Shown: positions 9,389 through 19,084, counted from the stretch's first letter. The stretch: 64,000 nt of DNA from Lachnospiraceae bacterium NSJ-143 (GCA_022867625.1 JALIFM010000008.1:1-64000); one strand, 5' to 3'. Translations and numbers: made by a program. The notes: generated by a model from the letters alone, not told the origin.

Positions 9389-10588
9389 TTAGTTCTGAGT
9401 TTCAACTATTTCTTTTGTATCTCTGGCTATAACAAGCTCCTCGTTTGTAGGTATTACATATACCTGTACTCTTGACTGTTTTGTTGTAATCTCAATAGCT
9501 GTGCCTCTGAGTGAATTTTTGTAGCTGTCAAGCTCTATTCCAAGATATCCAAGGTAGTTGCAGATAAGCTGCCTTGTAGGTCCGCTGTTTTCGCCAAGTC
9601 CGGCAGTAAATACAATAGCGTCTACGCCATTCATTGTGGCTACATATTCGCCTATAGTCTTAGCTACCCTGTAAGCGAATGTCTCAAGCGCCATAGCAGC
9701 CCTCTGGTTTCCTTCGCTCTCAGCTTCTTCAATATCCCTGAAATCGCTTGATACGCCTGATATGCCATAAACGCCGGATTCCTTGTTAAGGATTCTGTCC
9801 ATTTCGTCAACTGAAAGGTTCTCTTTTCTCATAAGGAAAAGAACAGCCGCAGGGTCAATGCTTCCGCTTCTTGTGCCCATAGCTATACCGTCAAGAGGAG
9901 TAAAGCCCATTGATGTGTCTATAGATATACCTCCCTGAACAGCAGTAACGCTTCCGCCGTTGCCAAGGTGGCATGTTATGATTTTGAGGTTCTCAATTGG
10001 AATATCCATCATTCTGGCACATTCCTGTGAAACATATTTATGGCTTGTACCATGGAAACCGTACTTTCTTACCTTGTACTGCTCATAGTATTTGTACGGT
10101 ATTGCGTAAAGGTACGCCTTTTCAGGCATTGTCTGGTGGAATGCTGTATCAAATACGGCAACCATAGGAACACCCGGCATAAGCTTTTCACAGACCTCAA
10201 TGCCTGTAAGGTTTGCAGGGTTGTGAAGAGGAGCAAGCTCAATATATTTTGTAATATATTCCTTAACCTCAGGAGTGATAAGTACTGAATTTTTGAAATG
10301 GTCACCACCATGAGCCACACGGTGGCCTACAGCGTCAATTTCCTTCATGCTCTTAATTACACCGTGCTCACTGTCAACAAGAGCCTCAAGTACAGCTTTG
10401 ATAGCGTCATTATGGTCTTTTAATGGTGCGTCTGATATAAATTTGTCTTTTCCGGCAGCTTCATGCTTAAGCTTTCCGTCTATGCCTATTCTCTCGCAAA
10501 GTCCTTTTGCAAGGAGAGTTTCGGTTTCCATGTCCATAAGCTGGTATTTTAATGATGAGCTTCCGCAGTTTATAACAAGAACTTTCAT
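9389..10588 (-). CDS. ackA: Acetate kinase
   Basis: Converts acetyl phosphate and ADP to acetate and ATP, the energy-yielding last step of acetate fermentation. At 399 aa it is full length. Signatures are [13 protein letters not shown] at the N-terminus, [17 protein letters not shown] with the catalytic Asp, [27 protein letters not shown] and [13 protein letters not shown] lies 8 nt upstream of the ATG. It follows pta by 75 nt, and a small hairpin lies in the gap. Confidence 0.97.
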   Translation of the reverse strand: MKVLVINCGSSSLKYQLMDMETETLLAKGLCERIGIDGKLKHEAAGKDKFISDAPLKDHNDAIKAVLEALVDSEHGVIKSMKEIDAVGHRVAHGGDHFKNSVLITPEVKEYITKYIELAPLHNPANLTGIEVCEKLMPGVPMVAVFDTAFHQTMPEKAYLYAIPYKYYEQYKVRKYGFHGTSHKYVSQECARMMDIPIENLKIITCHLGNGGSVTAVQGGISIDTSMGFTPLDGIAMGTRSGSIDPAAVLFLMRKENLSVDEMDRILNKESGVYGISGVSSDFRDIEEAESEGNQRAAMALETFAYRVAKTIGEYVATMNGVDAIVFTAGLGENSGPTRQLICNYLGYLGIELDSYKNSLRGTAIEITTKQSRVQVYVIPTNEELVIARDTKEIVETQN

Positions 10589-10623
10589 TTTTATTCTCCT
10601 ATTCTTATAAAACTAATTTTATA

Positions 10624-10650
10624 TAAGGGCTGGATAATTCTAATCCGGCC
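10624..10650 (-). other. Hairpin in the pta-ackA intergenic gap
   Basis: GGGCTGGAT and ATCCGGCC arms form a bulged stem with no following T run. It is probably an mRNA-stability or processing structure rather than a terminator. Confidence 0.4.
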
Positions 10651-10663
10651 TAATTCATTATAA

Positions 10664-11665
10664 TCAGATAATCTGTGCCTCAAACGCTGTCATAGCGATA
10701 ACAGCAACTATGTCATTTGCGTAACAGCCTCTTGAAAGGTCATTAACAGGCTTTGCAAGTCCCTGTATAATTGGTCCGTAAGCCTCTGCTCCGGCAAATC
10801 TCTGAACAAGTTTGTAACCAATATTTCCTGCGTCAATATCAGGGAATACAAGTACGTTTGCCTTTCCGGCAACATCGCTTCCCGGAGCCTTCTGAGCGCC
10901 GATTGAAGGAACGATTGCGCTGTCAAGCTGAAGCTCTCCGTCAAGCTTAACATCTGGACGAAGCTCACGAGCGATTTTTGTTGCCTCTACAACTTTGTCA
11001 ACATCAGGATGTGAAGCTGAACCCTTTGTTGAGTGGCTGAGCATAGCTACCCTTGCCTCTCCGTCACAGAAAGCCGCATAGCTGTCAGCTGTTGTTACTG
11101 CTATTTCAGCAAGCTGCTGTGGGTCAGGCTGCTGGTTCAGTGTACAGTCTGCGAACATAAGGACTCCGTCATCGCCAAATTCCTTTTTGTCACAGCACAT
11201 TACAAAGAAAGTAGATGCTGTCTTGATACCCGGTTTAGTCTTTATAATCTGAAGTGCAGGACGCATAACGTCTGCTGTAGCGTGTACAGCACCTGAAACC
11301 ATACCGTCGGCAACTCCCATTTTAACAAGCATAACTCCGAAGTAAAGAGGGTCGGCAAGGACTTTTTTAGCCTGCTCAGGTGTAACTCCCTTGCTTTTTC
11401 TGAGCTCGCAGAAAAGGTTTATCATCTCGTCATATCTTTCATAGCTTTCAGGGTCGATTATTGTAGCGCCTGATACGTCGAATCCGCCAGCTTCCTGAGC
11501 CGCTTTAATAATTTCTTCCCTGTTGCCGATAAGAACGATGTCAGCAAATCCTTCTTTAAGGGTTACAGCTGCCGCCTCAAGGTTTCTCTTTTCTAAAGAT
11601 TCAGGAAGAACAATAGTCTTTTTGCTTGCTCTTGCCTTTTCTTTAATGCTTGTTAAAAAATCCAT
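10664..11665 (-). CDS. pta: Phosphate acetyltransferase
   Basis: Makes acetyl phosphate from acetyl-CoA, feeding AckA. This is the short 333-aa form without the N-terminal regulatory domains of the enterobacterial enzyme. The PTA_PTB fold is shown by GMVSGAVH, SHSTKGSA and the C-terminal PVNDLSRGC. The start at MDFLTS was chosen because GAGGAGG lies 7 nt upstream. It heads the pta-ackA unit. Confidence 0.96.
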   Translation of the reverse strand: MDFLTSIKEKARASKKTIVLPESLEKRNLEAAAVTLKEGFADIVLIGNREEIIKAAQEAGGFDVSGATIIDPESYERYDEMINLFCELRKSKGVTPEQAKKVLADPLYFGVMLVKMGVADGMVSGAVHATADVMRPALQIIKTKPGIKTASTFFVMCCDKKEFGDDGVLMFADCTLNQQPDPQQLAEIAVTTADSYAAFCDGEARVAMLSHSTKGSASHPDVDKVVEATKIARELRPDVKLDGELQLDSAIVPSIGAQKAPGSDVAGKANVLVFPDIDAGNIGYKLVQRFAGAEAYGPIIQGLAKPVNDLSRGCYANDIVAVIAMTAFEAQII

Positions 11666-11855
11666 TTTCAAATCCTCCTCATGAGATTGATAATTATATA
11701 TTATTATCATTTAAATTTACTTACATATATGGCAGTCAAAACATTCTGCTTGTACACAAAATACTTAATTCCACCATAAATGTATGAATTGTCAAACATA
11801 TTATATACAAATGCTATTTTGGTTACAATACTTTTATAAAATTTTTCTCCAAAAA

Positions 11856-11885
11856 TTGCTTATTTTTTAAATTCTCTGCTATAAT
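11856..11885 (+). promoter_or_regulatory. tmcAL promoter
   Basis: TTGCTT and TATAAT with an 18-nt spacer, about 30 nt before the start codon. The remaining pta-tmcAL intergenic sequence (11666-11855) is AT-rich; a weak minus-strand TTGACT element near 11736 may belong to pta. Confidence 0.6.
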
Positions 11886-11916
11886 CGGATTAAATATACC
11901 AACAGGGAGGAATTTT

Positions 11917-13137
11917 ATGCTGACAGCAGGTATTACAGCGGAATACAACCCTTTCCACAATGGGCATAAATATCACATAGAAAAAACAAGAGAAATAACC
12001 GGGGCCGAATATATTGTATCTGTTATGAGCGGCAACTTTGTTCAGAGGGGTGAACCGGCGCTGTTTGACAAATGGACAAGAACTCTTTTTGCCCTTAAAA
12101 ACGGGGCTGATTTAGTTGTAGAACTCCCCTCTTTTTTTTCCTGCTCAAGCGCGGAATATTTTGCATCGGCTGCTGTGAGCATAATGGAAAGCTCAGGCAT
12201 TATAGATTTTATATCCTTTGGCAGTGAGTCAAAAAATATTTCTGAGCTTACGGAATTTTCAAAAGCCGCCTCTACTGAAAACGAAGAATTTAAGCGTAAT
12301 CTTAAGCTATACCTGTCCAAAGGGCTGAGCTATCCTCTCGCACGAGAAAATGCGCTGAAAAACAGCGGTATTAGTACGCCTGTTTTTTCAGCTAACAACA
12401 TACTTGCCACCGAATATTTAAAAGCTGTTGCTAAGCTCGGCTCAAAAATCAAGCCTGTTTCAGTTACGCGTACCGATAATGGCTATAACAGCCTTGAAAC
12501 CAAAGACACATTTGCTTCCGCCACATATTTAAGAAAAATTATAGCCGGCGGAGGAAGTATAGAAGAAATCATGCGTTTTGTTCCTGAAAATATTGCAAAC
12601 GATATAAAAAACAGCATATTGTCCGAAAATACAGTTTTTCCAGATGATATGTCACACATACTTAATTTTGTACTGAGAAACAGCAGTTTGGAAACATTGA
12701 GAGGTATACTTGATGTACGAGAAGGCATTGAAAACAAAATATTTAAATCTCTTAACGATTTTTACAGCTTTTCTGACATAACAGCCCATGTAAAATCAAA
12801 AAGGTATTCCTTTACGGGCATACAGAGGATACTTCTTCATATTATGCTGAATATGATGTCAAAGGATATGCTTACGCTTAAAGAAAACGGGTACTGCCAG
12901 TATATAAGGGTTCTCGGCTTCAGAAAGGAGTCGGCGGCGCTTTTAGGCAGGCTTGCGGATAAATCTTCTGTTCCCTTGATTATAAACGTTAAAAAAGACG
13001 AGCTTAAGCTTGATGGTATGGCAAAATTCCTTTTCAACTTTGAAAAAAAATCTGACGATATATACTATATGTGCTCCCATAACAGCAAAAACCGATATCC
13101 AAATCATGACTATACAGTTCCTCCGGTAATAATTTAG
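11917..13137 (+). CDS. tmcAL: tRNA(Met) cytidine acetate ligase (YlbM/TmcAL)
   Basis: A nucleotidyltransferase-like enzyme that forms N4-acetylcytidine at the wobble base of elongator tRNA-Met from acetate and ATP. The 406-aa length fits. The AEYNPFHNGH motif near residue 9 is the HxGH nucleotide-binding site, followed by VSVMSGNFVQRGEPA, which is typical of this family. GGGAGGA lies 8 nt upstream. The neighbouring ackA-pta unit makes acetate, the co-substrate; that link is only suggestive. YlbJ follows on the same strand, as in Bacillus, where ylbJ and ylbM are also close. Confidence 0.9.
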   Translation: MLTAGITAEYNPFHNGHKYHIEKTREITGAEYIVSVMSGNFVQRGEPALFDKWTRTLFALKNGADLVVELPSFFSCSSAEYFASAAVSIMESSGIIDFISFGSESKNISELTEFSKAASTENEEFKRNLKLYLSKGLSYPLARENALKNSGISTPVFSANNILATEYLKAVAKLGSKIKPVSVTRTDNGYNSLETKDTFASATYLRKIIAGGGSIEEIMRFVPENIANDIKNSILSENTVFPDDMSHILNFVLRNSSLETLRGILDVREGIENKIFKSLNDFYSFSDITAHVKSKRYSFTGIQRILLHIMLNMMSKDMLTLKENGYCQYIRVLGFRKESAALLGRLADKSSVPLIINVKKDELKLDGMAKFLFNFEKKSDDIYYMCSHNSKNRYPNHDYTVPPVII

Positions 13138-13142
13138 CGTAT

Positions 13143-13177
13143 ATCCAAATATAAATTACAGAGTAACTTATTTGGAT
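13143..13177 (+). promoter_or_regulatory. Hairpin overlapping the ylbJ ribosome-binding region
   Basis: A perfect 9-bp inverted repeat (ATCCAAATA / TATTTGGAT) with a 17-nt loop lies between tmcAL and ylbJ. The right arm covers the only purine-rich stretch before the ylbJ ATG, so it may limit translation. Confidence 0.4.
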
Positions 13178-13187
13178 TGGTTTATAT

Positions 13188-14168
13188 ATGAGGAATGGTT
13201 TAAAAATACTTTTTGTAAATATAGCAGCAGGAATTATAATATTTTTTCTGCTGTTTTATCCGGAACAAATGATAGATGCTGCGGAAAGCGGGCTTCTTAC
13301 ATGGTTTAATAATGTAATACCATCACTGTTCCCTTTTATGGTTACAGTTAATATTATAACAGGCAACAGCTCAAGGCTAAACTTTCCGTCTTTTATGTCA
13401 TCGGCTTTCGAGAAAGCATTTAAGGTTGACGGCGCCGGAATAATAGCCTATGTATTTGGCCTGCTGTCAGGTTATCCACTTGGCGCCAAGATATCCGCCG
13501 ACCTGTATTTTAAAAACAAGATTGGCAAGGCAGATGTGCAAAAGCTTATTGCCTTTTGCTGTAACGCAGGTCCCATGTTTATAGTCGGCACACTTGCCTG
13601 CGAAATTTTAGACACGCCCTGGTTGGGGTATGTAATTTTAATTTCATCTCTAATTTCAAATACAATAACCGGAATGCTTCTCAACAGGACGGTTTTTGGT
13701 TTACATGATAAATTAAAGTATTCTCTCAACTCGTGCTCAAGGCCTGAAAACGGAAATTCCTCTGCTGTTCAAAATTCATGTGAGGCCGTAATACGTGTAG
13801 GCGGATACATAATATTGTTTTCTGTAATTAGCAGTATACTTGAAATACTTGGGATAATTGATGTTGCATCAGGTGTGGTATCAATTATAATACCGTTGGA
13901 ATACACTGAAACCAAGGCTCTTTTAACAGGTTTTCTTGAAATGACCTGCGGCATTAATGTCCTTGCCGGAAGCACCGCATCTTTAGGCGTAAAGGCTGCT
14001 GTATCGTCTTTTCTGGTAAGCTTTGGCGGGATATCTGTAATAGCGCAGTCGGCTGATTTTCTTCGTGGTACAGGCGCTGATTTAAAACTGTTTGTATTAA
14101 GCAAATTTGTTAATGGAGCTTTGACATCTGTAATTACATATATTTCAGTAGTTATGATTTTAAAATAA
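13188..14168 (+). CDS. ylbJ: Sporulation integral membrane protein YlbJ
   Basis: A 326-aa polytopic membrane protein with about eight hydrophobic segments. The phrases TWFNNVIPSLFPFM, GLLSGYPLGAKI and FCCNAGPMF are characteristic of YlbJ in spore formers, where it is needed for heat-resistant spores; it resembles the nucleoside-recognition (Gate) domain. The ribosome-binding site is weak. It lies 50 nt after tmcAL and may be expressed in the mother cell, but no sporulation promoter was recognised. Confidence 0.88.
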   Translation: MRNGLKILFVNIAAGIIIFFLLFYPEQMIDAAESGLLTWFNNVIPSLFPFMVTVNIITGNSSRLNFPSFMSSAFEKAFKVDGAGIIAYVFGLLSGYPLGAKISADLYFKNKIGKADVQKLIAFCCNAGPMFIVGTLACEILDTPWLGYVILISSLISNTITGMLLNRTVFGLHDKLKYSLNSCSRPENGNSSAVQNSCEAVIRVGGYIILFSVISSILEILGIIDVASGVVSIIIPLEYTETKALLTGFLEMTCGINVLAGSTASLGVKAAVSSFLVSFGGISVIAQSADFLRGTGADLKLFVLSKFVNGALTSVITYISVVMILK

Positions 14169-14196
14169 AAACAGGCATAGTATAAGTCATGCCTGT
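14163..14196 (-). terminator. Terminator between ylbJ and the SpoIID-family gene
   Basis: ACAGGCAT / ATGCCTGT, an 8-bp stem. A minus-strand TTTTATTTTA follows it, so it best serves the SpoIID-family gene; it may also stop ylbJ. Confidence 0.75.
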
Positions 14197-14203
14197 CTGT
14201 TGT

Positions 14204-15853
14204 TTATTTAACTGTTATGTCTGTATAATAATGCTCAAGTATCTCTCTGTAAGAATACCCTGCTTTTGCCATGCCCTGAGCGCCGTATTGGCTCATCCCT
14301 ACACCATGACCGTTGCCTCTGCCATAAAATACGAATTTTCCGTCTATAGGGTAGACAGTTCCGCCGCTGTATATCTCTGACGGAACAGTTGATTTTGGTT
14401 TTACAGATTTAGATTCTGTACTTAGCTTTTCTGTCCCGTTTGAGGAAACGGTGTAAAGCTCTCCTTTTGCCATGGAAACATTCTGAGAGCTGTCTACAGT
14501 ATATGCCCCTTTTAATTCTGATTCTATTATTCCAGCTGCGGAAACAGCGAATATTGTTCCATTACCGCTTGTATCGTATTTTGTTTCTGTATCAATATCA
14601 GTTTCGCCCTTTTCGTAGGGTTTTTCAGTATTGATAGTATACATCCTGCTCAGCAAAGAGCCCTGTGCAGAGCCGCTGCAAAATGTTCTTGTCTCCTCCT
14701 TTGATAACGTGCAGCTTCCTGCATCTCCGTTTAATTTAAGCTCCTGTATCCTGCCATATTTTCCGGTGGATACGGCAATGCTTTCTATATTTCCTATATT
14801 TTTTCCTTTAGCCGCGACCATGTCAGAAAGCTCTCTCTGAGTAAATGTCCTTGTCCATGCAGGCGAATCTTCCGTTATCTCAGGTACAGCCCTCAAATAA
14901 GGAACAGCGTCACTCCATACATTTTCAGAATCATCAGTAGAACCTCCGCTGGATGAAAAGAACACAGCGTTAATTGGCATATCATTATAGTATGCTATCT
15001 CACCTCTGGTGCTGTCCACCGCGTCCCTTGCCTGCTGGCTTTCATTAGTATAGCCTATGTAAACCTGACAGTTTACTCCGTCACACAGCTCATATCCGTT
15101 TTGTAAATGTACATTCATATCACGTCTTGTAAGTGCATAGCTTCTTGCGGCTACAGCTTGGGCTTTTATAGCTTCCGATTCCCAAGATGAAGGCATCTCG
15201 CTCGGAACTACCCCATAAAGGTATTCTTCAAGACCCACAACGTTAACGGCGGTTATGCGGCTGCCGCTGTACCTGCCAAACTCAATTCTCCCTCTGTAGC
15301 TCCTGTCGGAAAGAGTCACAATTCCCCCGTTATCTAAAGCTTCTATCTGTGGATTAATTCCGTCAAAAAAAAGTACAGGTATCGCGGAATCTGTCAGAGA
15401 CATTATATTAGAGCTGTTTACAGACTTTCCTGATAATGTGTCAACGGCATAAGACGTACTGTCAAGGCCTGTATCATAAACATAAATACCCCACAGTCCA
15501 TCATCTACATATGCAGGAGCCGCACTGTATTCCCACATATCATTTAAATCGTCACATGCTGAAATCGCTCTGTTATATGAAGGGTAAAACTCATTTGCGT
15601 CTATAACAGCACCCTGAGGCAGCGTAACCTGAAGCGATGAACCGGTTATTTCAGTTTCGCCATTAAATTCCCCGTCATTCTCACAGCCTATAATTATACT
15701 TTTATTAGTTATCGGCACAGCAGTTGTTTCTTTATATTTATATTCAAGACCCACCCGAACAGTATCCGGTATGCTGTAAGAAAATGCTGTTGACCCAAAC
15801 AGCAAAAGACCTCCAAGCAGCGTAAATGTGAATATGGTATGTCTAAGTTTCAT
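14204..15853 (-). CDS. SpoIID/LytB domain protein
   Basis: A 549-aa exported protein with an N-terminal signal or anchor segment (residues about 7-26, ending near AFS). The SpoIID/LytB domain spans roughly 185-380 plus the C-terminal end, with VVPSEMPSSWESEA (the catalytic Glu region in SpoIID), AQAVAARSYAL, FSSSGGST and GNGHGVGMSQYGAQGMA. SpoIID is a lytic transglycosylase of engulfment. This protein is about 200 residues longer than typical SpoIID and lacks a spoIIQ neighbour, so it may be a LytB-type paralog. Confidence in the domain is high, in the exact role low. Confidence 0.85.
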   Translation of the reverse strand: MKLRHTIFTFTLLGGLLLFGSTAFSYSIPDTVRVGLEYKYKETTAVPITNKSIIIGCENDGEFNGETEITGSSLQVTLPQGAVIDANEFYPSYNRAISACDDLNDMWEYSAAPAYVDDGLWGIYVYDTGLDSTSYAVDTLSGKSVNSSNIMSLTDSAIPVLFFDGINPQIEALDNGGIVTLSDRSYRGRIEFGRYSGSRITAVNVVGLEEYLYGVVPSEMPSSWESEAIKAQAVAARSYALTRRDMNVHLQNGYELCDGVNCQVYIGYTNESQQARDAVDSTRGEIAYYNDMPINAVFFSSSGGSTDDSENVWSDAVPYLRAVPEITEDSPAWTRTFTQRELSDMVAAKGKNIGNIESIAVSTGKYGRIQELKLNGDAGSCTLSKEETRTFCSGSAQGSLLSRMYTINTEKPYEKGETDIDTETKYDTSGNGTIFAVSAAGIIESELKGAYTVDSSQNVSMAKGELYTVSSNGTEKLSTESKSVKPKSTVPSEIYSGGTVYPIDGKFVFYGRGNGHGVGMSQYGAQGMAKAGYSYREILEHYYTDITVK

Positions 15854-15873
15854 TATGAATTTAACCTTTCTTG

Positions 15874-15901
15874 TTCATACTCATTTTACAAATTTTATCA
15901 A
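15874..15901 (-). promoter_or_regulatory. Probable promoter of the SpoIID-family gene
   Basis: TTGATA and TATGAA with a 16-nt spacer, about 20 nt before the start. A sporulation sigma factor could be used instead. Confidence 0.4.
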
Positions 15902-15990
15902 AATATGATTTTATTATTTTAACACTAATTTTTGTTATCTGCAATAAAATACCAAAACAAGCTTATCTATGGTTGAATTAATTTTTTGCA

Positions 15991-16027
15991 AAAAAAGAAG
16001 CGCCTTTAAACTTGGCGCTTCTTTTTT
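15991..16027 (-). terminator. yajC terminator
   Basis: AAGAAGCGCC / GGCGCTTCTT, a perfect 10-bp stem, with T runs on both sides. Confidence 0.9.
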
Positions 16028-16034
16028 ATATGTT

Positions 16035-16499
16035 TTACTTTTCGTTTATATCCTCGTCAGATGAGCTGCTTTTTTTCTTAAATCCTCCAAAAAGAGGCTT
16101 CTTTTCAGGAACAGGCTCCTCCTCAACCTTATTTGTAAGGTTTGGTTCCTTAACAGCGTAAACTGCGTTTTTAACAACAGGGATTCTTATACCCTTGTTT
16201 GTTCCAAACTCAATAATATAGCATTCAGCTGTAACATCAACAACCTTGCCATAAAAACCTGTGCTTAAAAGAACAGAGTCTCCCACCTTAATGGAATTTC
16301 TCATATCATTCTGCTCTTTTTCTTTCTTTTTCTGAGGCTTAATTGAGAAAATGTAAAAAACTGCGAATATAACAACACAGTATAAAGCCACCATTACAAA
16401 CGGGTTCATTCCGCCGCCTGTGGCGCCTCCCGCCGACTTGCTTGCAGCACCGTTAACGACTGTGCTGGCGTCTAAAATAAAACTCGAAAACATTAACAT
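16035..16499 (-). CDS. yajC: Sec translocase accessory subunit YajC
   Basis: A 154-aa protein with one transmembrane helix near residues 32-50 (MVALYCVVIFAVFYIFS), then the YajC pattern KPQKKKEKEQND...KVGDSVLLSTGFYGKVVDV. It is longer than most YajC proteins because of an Ala/Gly-rich N-terminus and a charged tail. It sits downstream of tgt, the usual order. The secD/secF genes that commonly follow are absent here: the next gene downstream is the SpoIID-family gene, after a terminator. Confidence 0.9.
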   Translation of the reverse strand: MLMFSSFILDASTVVNGAASKSAGGATGGGMNPFVMVALYCVVIFAVFYIFSIKPQKKKEKEQNDMRNSIKVGDSVLLSTGFYGKVVDVTAECYIIEFGTNKGIRIPVVKNAVYAVKEPNLTNKVEEEPVPEKKPLFGGFKKKSSSSDEDINEK

Positions 16500-16560
16500 A
16501 CGCTCCTTTAACTGTTATTGAATGAAATAAAAACCATTCATTTTTTTAAGACATAAGCTC

Positions 16561-16589
16561 ATTATATAAAATTTAGCAAATGCCGTCAA
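16561..16589 (-). promoter_or_regulatory. yajC promoter
   Basis: TTGACG and TATAAT with a 17-nt spacer, between tgt and yajC, giving yajC a leader of about 55 nt and expression independent of tgt. Confidence 0.7.
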
Positions 16590-16623
16590 TATTAATTAAG
16601 ATTATTTTATATATTTTATTTAA

Positions 16624-17784
16624 TCAGCGCTTTCTTTTAAATATAATTTTGTCATTCTCAGCAGTTTTAAAACCTTCGAGCCTCATGCTCTTATACTGGT
16701 TGAAAGTCTGATTTTCTATTGCGCTTCTTATTTCCTCCATCATATTGTTAAAGAAATAGAGGTTGTGAATTACACAGAGCCTCATAGCAAGCATTTCTTT
16801 TGCCTTAAACAGATGGCGTATATAAGCCTTGGAGTAGCGCCTGCATGTAGGACAATGGCACTCATCGTCAATAGGCGTGTCATCCAGCTCATAGCGCGCA
16901 TTAAGAAGGTTAAGCTTTCCCTTATTTGTGTATACGTTTGCATGCCTCCCGTTTCTTGCCGGCAGCACACAGTCAAAAAAGTCGACTCCCCTTTCTACTG
17001 CCTCCAGTATATTTTCAGGTGTGCCTACGCCCATAAGGTAAGTAGGCTTTTCCTTAGGGAGAAAAGGAACTGTTTTTTCAAGTACATGATACATTTCCTC
17101 GTGGCTTTCGCCAACAGCAAGGCCGCCTATAGCATATCCGTCCAAATCCATGTCTGAAATCCTTTTGGCGTGTTCAATACGAATATCATCATATACGGCG
17201 CCCTGATTTATTCCAAAAAGCATCTGCTTTTTGTTTATTGTATCATCAAGGGAGTTAAGCCTGTCTATTTCGGCCTTACACCGTACAAGCCATCTGGTTG
17301 TCCTTGCCACAGAATTTTCAACATAGCTCCTTTCGGCCTTTGCAGGAGGGCATTCGTCAAAAGCCATAGCTATTGTGCTGGCAAGATTTGACTGTATGCG
17401 CATGCTTTCCTCCGGACCCATAAATATTTTTCTTCCGTCTATATGCGAGGAAAAATAAACGCCTTCCTCTTTAATTTTTCTGAGCTGGGCCAGAGAAAAA
17501 ACCTGAAAACCGCCTGAATCTGTGAGTATTGGTTTTTCCCAAACCATAAATTTGTGGAGTCCGCCAAGCTTTTTTATTATTTCATCTCCGGGCCTGACAT
17601 GCAGATGATATGTGTTTGAAAGCTCAACCTGACATTTTATATTTTCCAAATCTTCTGTAGAAAGCGCACCTTTTATAGCGGCGCATGTACCTACATTCAT
17701 AAATACAGGCGTTTGTATTGTGCCGTGCGGGGTTATAAATTCTCCCCTTTTGGCCATGCCCTGAGTTTTTAAGAGTTTATACAT
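16624..17784 (-). CDS. tgt: Queuine tRNA-ribosyltransferase
   Basis: Exchanges guanine-34 for preQ1 in GUN-anticodon tRNAs. At 386 aa it is full length. The nucleophile region FMVWEKPILTDSGGFQVFSL, the GGLAVGE loop and the zinc site CHCPTCRRYSKAYIRHLF are all visible. The start at MYKLLK was chosen because AAGGAG lies 7 nt upstream. QueA, the usual upstream partner, is not present here. Confidence 0.96.
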   Translation of the reverse strand: MYKLLKTQGMAKRGEFITPHGTIQTPVFMNVGTCAAIKGALSTEDLENIKCQVELSNTYHLHVRPGDEIIKKLGGLHKFMVWEKPILTDSGGFQVFSLAQLRKIKEEGVYFSSHIDGRKIFMGPEESMRIQSNLASTIAMAFDECPPAKAERSYVENSVARTTRWLVRCKAEIDRLNSLDDTINKKQMLFGINQGAVYDDIRIEHAKRISDMDLDGYAIGGLAVGESHEEMYHVLEKTVPFLPKEKPTYLMGVGTPENILEAVERGVDFFDCVLPARNGRHANVYTNKGKLNLLNARYELDDTPIDDECHCPTCRRYSKAYIRHLFKAKEMLAMRLCVIHNLYFFNNMMEEIRSAIENQTFNQYKSMRLEGFKTAENDKIIFKRKR

Positions 17785-17855
17785 ACTTTTTCTCCTTAAA
17801 TTGTTTATTCTGACTATTTGAATATACAATCATTTGAATAATATTTCAAGATAAA

Positions 17856-17884
17856 TTCACAAAGAGGCTTTGTTGTGGTAAAAT
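17856..17884 (+). promoter_or_regulatory. Promoter of the THUMP methyltransferase gene
   Basis: TTCACA and TAAAAT with a 17-nt spacer, each one base from consensus, about 45 nt before the start codon. Confidence 0.55.
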
Positions 17885-17904
17885 GTCTTAAGCGGTATTG
17901 TCAA
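17876..17904 (-). promoter_or_regulatory. tgt promoter, overlapping a divergent promoter
   Basis: TTGACA and TTACCA with a 17-nt spacer on the minus strand. Its -10 overlaps the -10 of the plus-strand promoter at 17856-17884, so the two divergent genes probably compete for polymerase. Confidence 0.5.
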
Positions 17905-17935
17905 ATTAAATTATTTTTAGAGAAACGGTGGTTAA

Positions 17936-19081
17936 ATGAAAAACATACGATTAATAGCGACATCTACTTTTGGCCTTGAGTCATGTATAAAAAGAGAGGC
18001 ACAGCGCCTTGGGTTTGAAAACATAAAGGCTTACGACGGGCGAATAGAGTTTGACGGTGATGAAAGCGATATTGTAAAGGCCAATCTGTGGATGAGGTTT
18101 GCCAGTAAAATACTTATCAAAATAGGCGAGTTTAAGGCAGTTACATTTGACAGCCTCTTTGAGGGCACAAAAGCCCTTGACTGGGGTGAATGGATTACTG
18201 TTGACGGTAAATTTACAGTTACAGGAAAGTCCGTCAAGTCAGCTCTTTTCAGTGTTCCGGACTGTCAGGCTATAGTTAAAAAGGCGGTTGTTGATAAGCT
18301 TAAGCAGAAATACAAAGTTGACTGGTTTGATGAAACCGGTGCGGAATACACTATACAGGTTGCTCTGCTTAACGATACAGCTACACTCACAATAGATACC
18401 TCCGGAGGAAGCCTTCACAAAAGAGGCTACCGTGAAAACGCCATGGATGCTCCTTTAAAAGAAACTATGGCCGCAGCTATGATTGATTTAAGCTATTGGA
18501 GAAAAAACAGAATACTGTATGACCCCATGTGCGGTTCAGGTACAATACCAATAGAAGCGGCTATGATAGCCAGAAACATTGCCCCTGGACTTAACAGGAG
18601 TTTTGCGTGTGAGGAATGGGAGCGTATTGATAAATCCATATGGAAACAGGCGCGTGTTGAGGCGTATAAAGCTATTGACTACAATGTGTGTCCTCAAATA
18701 TACGGAAGCGATATTGACGAGGAAGCTATAAGGGTAGCTAAGGAAAACGCGGAAAAAGCCGGTGTTGATGACTGCATAGAGTTTATGGTTAAGCCCCTTC
18801 AGGAAGCGGAGCTTATGGGAGATTACGGCTGTATGGTAACTAATCCGCCTTACGGCGAGCGTCTTGGGGAACTTAAAAAAGTTGAGGAGCTGTACAGGAC
18901 TCTTGGAAAGCTTATGTCAACAAACCCTACATGGTCGTCATACGTAATTACGTCTATGGAATATTTTGAAAAACTCTTTGGAAAAAAGGCAGACGCTAAA
19001 AGGAAATTATTTAACGCCAGAATAAAGACTGACTACTATCAGTTTTATGGGCCAAGGCCTCCAAAAGGCTGGGGTGAATAA
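17936..19081 (+). CDS. THUMP-domain rRNA methyltransferase (RlmL/YpsC type)
   Basis: A 381-aa class I methyltransferase. The N-terminal THUMP RNA-binding domain covers about residues 50-155. The SAM-binding DPMCGSGTIPIEAA motif is near 198 and the catalytic NPPYGERLG, typical of N2-guanine methyltransferases, is near 303. It matches the YpsC/RlmL-N group thought to modify 23S rRNA. It is monocistronic, with a good promoter and a terminator. Confidence 0.9.
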   Translation: MKNIRLIATSTFGLESCIKREAQRLGFENIKAYDGRIEFDGDESDIVKANLWMRFASKILIKIGEFKAVTFDSLFEGTKALDWGEWITVDGKFTVTGKSVKSALFSVPDCQAIVKKAVVDKLKQKYKVDWFDETGAEYTIQVALLNDTATLTIDTSGGSLHKRGYRENAMDAPLKETMAAAMIDLSYWRKNRILYDPMCGSGTIPIEAAMIARNIAPGLNRSFACEEWERIDKSIWKQARVEAYKAIDYNVCPQIYGSDIDEEAIRVAKENAEKAGVDDCIEFMVKPLQEAELMGDYGCMVTNPPYGERLGELKKVEELYRTLGKLMSTNPTWSSYVITSMEYFEKLFGKKADAKRKLFNARIKTDYYQFYGPRPPKGWGE

Positions 19082-19084
19082 AAT

